This document shows, one piece after another, positions 60,395 through 64,000 of a DNA stretch of 64,000 bases (position 1 is the stretch's first letter; each line of letters starts with the position of its first letter). Origin of the DNA: Amoeboaphelidium protococcarum (lineage: Eukaryota; Aphelidiomycota; Aphelidea). Under the pieces are notes generated by a model that was not told the DNA's origin, ran no database searches, and saw only the letters and a list, made by a program, of their open reading frames with translations. Location of the stretch: NCBI GenBank assembly GCA_023515745.1, contig JALECJ010000257.1, positions 994,687 to 1,058,686 of the forward strand, read 5' to 3'. The position numbers and the translations under genes were made by a program.

Positions 60395-60765
60395 ATGATG
60401 AATGTTCGTATCGCTTAAAGACTGTTTGCAGCTAAAGGTATGACCCGTTGAAGAAGAATATGATCCTGAATTATTATAAACTGTAATGTACAGTATGCGA
60501 ATGTGTGTAGCTCCAAAGCCTGATCTACTTTAGGAACTATACATTAAAGAGTTGAAGAATGTAAAGCCTGCTCAGAAATCTGTAATATCTTAATTTTTCC
60601 ATATTAAATCTATATTTGCAATAACTTGGTAATATATATATGAGTGCGTTTGTGTTTATGTAGGCTGATGAAGTTCCTGAGGGCGTTGAAGCGTTAAAGA
60701 GTCTACTGAGGAGTAGTTCTGGTGCCCCAAAAGCTCCATCTGCTGGCTAAAAGTAGAAAAAGTGA
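60395..60765 (+). CDS. ATP14: ATP synthase subunit h (Atp14-like)
   Basis: Three exons (60395-60437, 60511-60581, 60664-60765), 71 residues; introns 60438-60510 and 60582-60663 are GTA...TGTAG and in phase. N-terminal MMNVRIAQRLFAAK is a mitochondrial presequence. PKPDLLQELYIKELKNVKP is the Atp14/F6 peripheral-stalk motif, followed by SADEVPEGVEALKSLLR and a Lys-rich end. Subunit h/F6 links the stator of F1Fo ATP synthase. Very short; one third of the gene is intron. Length is below yeast Atp14 (124 aa) but similar to F6 without presequence. Confidence 0.72.
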
Positions 60766-60823
60766 ATTCATTATTGAGCCAAAAAGATTTTAATAATCTA
60801 TTAAATGGATCATGATAATGTTC

Positions 60824-61390
60824 TCACTTTCTATCACTATTTTAACTAGATTTGACGCGTAATCTTCTCTTGGCAGATCCGCCAATAGTCATCTCATCCT
60901 CTAATGACAAGTTCTCCATAATCTTCACGTCCAGAGTCACGTCTGGCACTTGCTCTTTGAAAGGCTTCAGCAACTTTGACTTCTCCTCTTCTTCACGCTT
61001 CTTCAACTCCTGCAATCTCCATGCGCCTGGTTCAGCCGGAAATCTAAAGTCTATGCTCTACTGACTGGCCACTTGGGGATCCAGCTCAATGATCGCGTGT
61101 TTCCGTATAGTCTACCATCTGTATACACTGTACGCCGTCTCCATATTCTATCGCTTGTACACCTCTGCTACGATACGCGCCCGGGGGTGTGTAACACGTT
61201 TACGATTAGGTACAAATGTTCTGATATCAGCGATTGCCTGAGGATTCACGTTGTACAGTGAGCAAAAGTAGGATTTTATATCTCGCTTAGTCAAATGCTT
61301 TTACGTGAGTACGTGCAGAGTAAATGGCTTTGATTACGGCGGAGGCCTGAGGAACGTCATTGATATATTCGGCAAATGTATCAGCACCAT
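60824..61390 (-). CDS. Mitochondrial ribosomal protein uL23m
   Basis: 188 residues. The N-terminal half reads HLPNISMTFLRPPPQSKPFT, then LTKRDIKSYFCSLYNVNPQA, matching uL23m (FLRxPP...KFDIRDYLxxVYNV). It sits at the polypeptide exit tunnel of the mitoribosome. A mid region ending VYRWQTIRKHAIIELDP is followed by a charged C-terminal extension with a coiled stretch (LQELKKREEEEKSKLLKPFK) and a basic end. No separate presequence, as in relatives where the N-terminus itself is the targeting signal. Intronless and 59 bp from the end of the Atp14-like gene (tail to tail). Confidence 0.72.
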
Positions 61391-61541
61391 TTTATCGATT
61401 ATTTTTTACTATAGTTGAGTGAATGATGATAACTCTGTAAAGGGAGCGAAAAAGTGAAGCGAAAGTACGCGTCTTTGTTCAGGTGGAAGTTTTCTTCTTT
61501 TAAAGCAGTGAGAGAAGAGTAAAAAGTCAAAGCAGAAAATG

Positions 61542-63331
61542 ATGCAAATAGACAATCAGTTTAAACGATTAGAAACTGGGCAATATCACAAGTCTGTTGA
61601 TAAATAGCTCAGTCCAGAGTCTCGATATTATTCTAAATTCAAGGTATTTCCATCTATTATTCTACATATCATCATCATCATCATCATGAAGTATCTAATG
61701 CAATAATGTAGAGTGTGGTGCATGCGAAAGAATTTGCTGCAATCACGTCGATTGAATGCTCCCCGATTGCGCCTTATGATGCCGTGGTTGCCGCATCTAC
61801 GCGTCTTTAGATTTATGATGGAAAGAATAATTAGGTGAAGAAGAGTATTGCGAGATTTAAAGATGTTGTGCATTGCGCGTCGTGGAGATCTGATGGAAGA
61901 TTGATTTCCGCTGGTGATGCCACGGGTCAAGTGCAGATATTTGACGTGTCTAGTAGAGCTATATTGAGAACTTTTAAGTTTGCATCAGGTGATTCTTCGT
62001 CCATAGGTAATGCTTAAACGTCACATAATAATAATAACAAAGCTGGAGATAAACTCAGTGGTCGCGGTATTCATACTACGCGTTTCCTGAATGACAACAT
62101 TCATGTGATAGCTGCTGGCGATGATAGAACCGTTCGCTTAATGGATATTCCTTAGGGACAGGTTGTCTGCGAATGGAAGCACATTCATAATGATTACGTG
62201 AGAAGTAGCTGCGTCAGCTCATCTAACTTTAACCTGTTCTTCACCGGATCATACGATGGCACTGTGAAAATGTTTGATATTCGAACCAAGAAGGGAGCCG
62301 TCCTGTCGCTGGATCATTCGAGTGTTTAGGTAGGTGCCGCGCATCATCCTGTTGAGTCTATATTAGCATTTCCCGGAGATGCGATGCTGGTGTCTGCATC
62401 TTCTAATTCGCTGTATCTGTGGGACATTTTAGGTGGATCTAGAGGTAGATTAATGCAAGAGCCTATATCCAGTCATTAAAAGACTGTTACTGATCTGTGT
62501 TTTAATTCCGATCATTCACGTATTTTATCCTCATCCTTGGATCAAAGTGTCAAGGTTTGGAATACTGCAAATTGGAATATCGTGCACAGCTTTAAATATG
62601 CTACTCCAGTATTGTCATTGGCTTTATCCAAGAATGAATAGCATTTGTACGCTGGTATGCCTAATGGTTTACTGACGATCAAGGAGCGACGTGTTCAAGT
62701 GACTGTCAATGGTGATGTATAGTTGTCACTCTCTGCAAAGGACTAGGAGAGTAGTATCTATCACCTGGGTCCTAAATTGACTGCTCCCAAGAATAGAAAT
62801 GAACGTGATATGAAGCTACTGCCCGGTAGTATAGCATACTTTATGCGCGGTCAGTATAGACCTGCTGACGAAGATGACATTGTGATTGGTCAGGATCAGA
62901 AGAGGAGGAAACGGTTGCGGCCATATGAGAAGAAACTGAAAGCTTTCGAGTATAAAGAGGCTTTGGATACGGCCATTGAGTTATCCAACTCTCCGGCGAC
63001 TATCGTTGCGTTACTTGCCGACCTGCGCCTTCGTGGAGATGGACTCAAAATTGCTCTATCTGGACGCGATGCCACAGCTCTCTTTCCAATATTGCATTTT
63101 ATATTCAAGAATCTTTTGAATCCTCGGTACTTTTCTATTCTATAAGAGACGTTTTAAATTCTGCTGGACAAGTACGGATCGTACCTGGATTAAAGTGAAG
63201 AGTGTCGTGTCATAATGGCCAAGATCAAGTCCAAGGTCAGAGAGGAGTTGGAAACATTGGACAACTTGAAGAAGCTATCTGGCGCCTTGGAGATGATGTG
63301 CAACTTTTCGCTAAACTTATAATCATCATGA
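61542..63331 (+). CDS. UTP15: U3 snoRNA-associated WD-repeat protein UTP15
   Basis: Two exons (61542-61643, 61712-63331), 573 residues; intron 61644-61711 is GTATTT...TGTAG between codons. N-terminal beta-propeller with WD-type units: [85 protein letters not shown]. The C-terminal UTP15_C domain is recognisable from [37 protein letters not shown] and [21 protein letters not shown] t-UTP/UtpA subunit needed for pre-rRNA transcription and 18S processing in the nucleolus. One WD unit has an Asn/Thr-rich insert. Confidence 0.95.
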
Positions 63332-63394
63332 TCATCATGAGCAAGTAAAATAATAGAGTTCACTATTTGAATCTTTAATAACTATCATAGTTTA

Positions 63395-64000
63395 TCAAAT
63401 TTCAGCATTTAAAACATCATTATCATCATCACCAGCATCCAACTCACTTCTCAGCCGTTTACTCTTTGCTATATCCAAATTCAACTTGGGCTTTACATTC
63501 TTTGCACTACTCTTTGGTTACTCCGCGTCACTGTCTGTAACGTCGCTCACGTCAACATCATCGGTCCTATTAGCAGCAAGTTCTTTTGCATCTTACAGCC
63601 CATGGCTCTTCTTGAATGCTGACAATGCACGTCCCATAACTGTTGACACTGTTTTCAAAGACGCCTTCTATTATTTTGTTTCATTACCTGTAGTAGGAGA
63701 TTACATCCTAGTATTCGAGACATTGGACATGCCACTTTAATTCCTTTTATCGTCATCTGTCAGATCACTGATCGTATCCAAGTCATCATCCTTACCAGAT
63801 TTCTTATTCCAATCAACAACGCTGAACGCACTTCTCATGCTCATACTACCAATAGATTTAGTTGGAGAGGGCGCGCGCGATTATTGCTGCTCAGTATCCT
63901 TCATATTAGGCGCAGGCGAGCCATTCATGAAATCCCACTTCTTCTGAGACGATTTAATAGTTGGAGGTAGAGATGTTTACACTGACAAATTTGGCTTTTA
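63395..64000 (-). CDS. Unknown protein, C-terminal part (5' end outside window)
   Basis: At least 200 residues open from the window edge down to TGA at 63395, with TAA/TAG as Gln. Low-complexity, Ser/Asp/Lys-rich: QKKWDFMNGSPAPNMKDTEQ, SPTKSIGSMSMRSAFSVVDW, KTVSTVMGRALSAFKKSHGL, VSDVTDSDAEQPKSSAKNVK, AKSKRLRSELDAGDDDN. Several SP/TP sites and basic-acidic alternation suggest a nuclear or chromatin protein. No domain recognised in the visible part. Confidence 0.55.

Overview
This is a gene-dense, AT-rich eukaryotic nuclear window. TAA and TAG are read as glutamine, and TGA is the only stop I see used. About 40 protein genes can be read end to end only under this code. The in-frame TAA/TAG codons fall at positions where well-known families carry Gln, and every complete gene ends in TGA. 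The 18 introns I could place by phase and homology are short (50-82 nt). All begin GTA and all end TGTAG.

Organism. A ciliate would be the reflex guess from the code, but the gene content argues against it: a heterotrimeric G-alpha subunit, parvin (integrin-adhesion family), a RasGEF, a TEY-type MAPK, PP4R3, a G3BP-like protein, fungal-type homoserine O-acetyltransferase (MET2), a CAP59-type mannosyltransferase, Vfa1, Atp14, Coa4 and a Ser/Thr-rich GPI-type surface protein. This points to an opisthokont near the base of Fungi; an aphelid-like lineage would fit. That placement is inference and needs a tree.

Layout. 1-7.1 kb: GNA1 (3' part), TM9SF/nonaspanin, condensin CAP-H, a divergent G-alpha, UBC12. 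7.25-10.4 kb: a mitochondrial-carrier-like gene split by a complete hAT transposon (7435-9636) with 13-bp TIRs, an 8-bp target duplication and an intact transposase. 10.8-12.8 kb: a small hypothetical gene, then a Helitron-like remnant with a PIF1-type helicase end and an unidentified basic protein. 13.1-25.5 kb: MET2, parvin, a DnaJ/TMEM185-type membrane protein, a MED1-like subunit, INCENP, TAF12, a Qa-SNARE, PP4R3. 25.6-29.4 kb: acyl-CoA oxidase and a CAP59-like glycosyltransferase. 29.45-33.2 kb: a gene-poor patch with decayed tandem copies and an RPL12 pseudogene. 33.2-50.5 kb: a tail-anchored protein, ALG2, GluRS, a MAPK, a REEP/Yop1-like protein, a G3BP-like protein, EAF6, an RRM protein, PIG-V, a GPI-type protein, a RING protein, an ankyrin protein and an ornithine-decarboxylase-antizyme-like gene with an apparent +1 frameshift at UGA. 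51.2-64 kb: RasGEF, PHD-JmjC demethylase, FHA protein, COA4, MFAP1-like, Vfa1, GMD, Atp14, uL23m, UTP15 and a partial unknown gene.

There is no operon logic; the genes are ordinary housekeeping genes. Recurring themes are N-glycan/GPI/nucleotide-sugar synthesis (GNA1, ALG2, PIG-V, GMD, CAP59-like), chromatin and mitosis (CAP-H, INCENP, EAF6, TAF12, JmjC, PP4R3), trafficking and signalling. I recognised no tRNA, rRNA or CRISPR.
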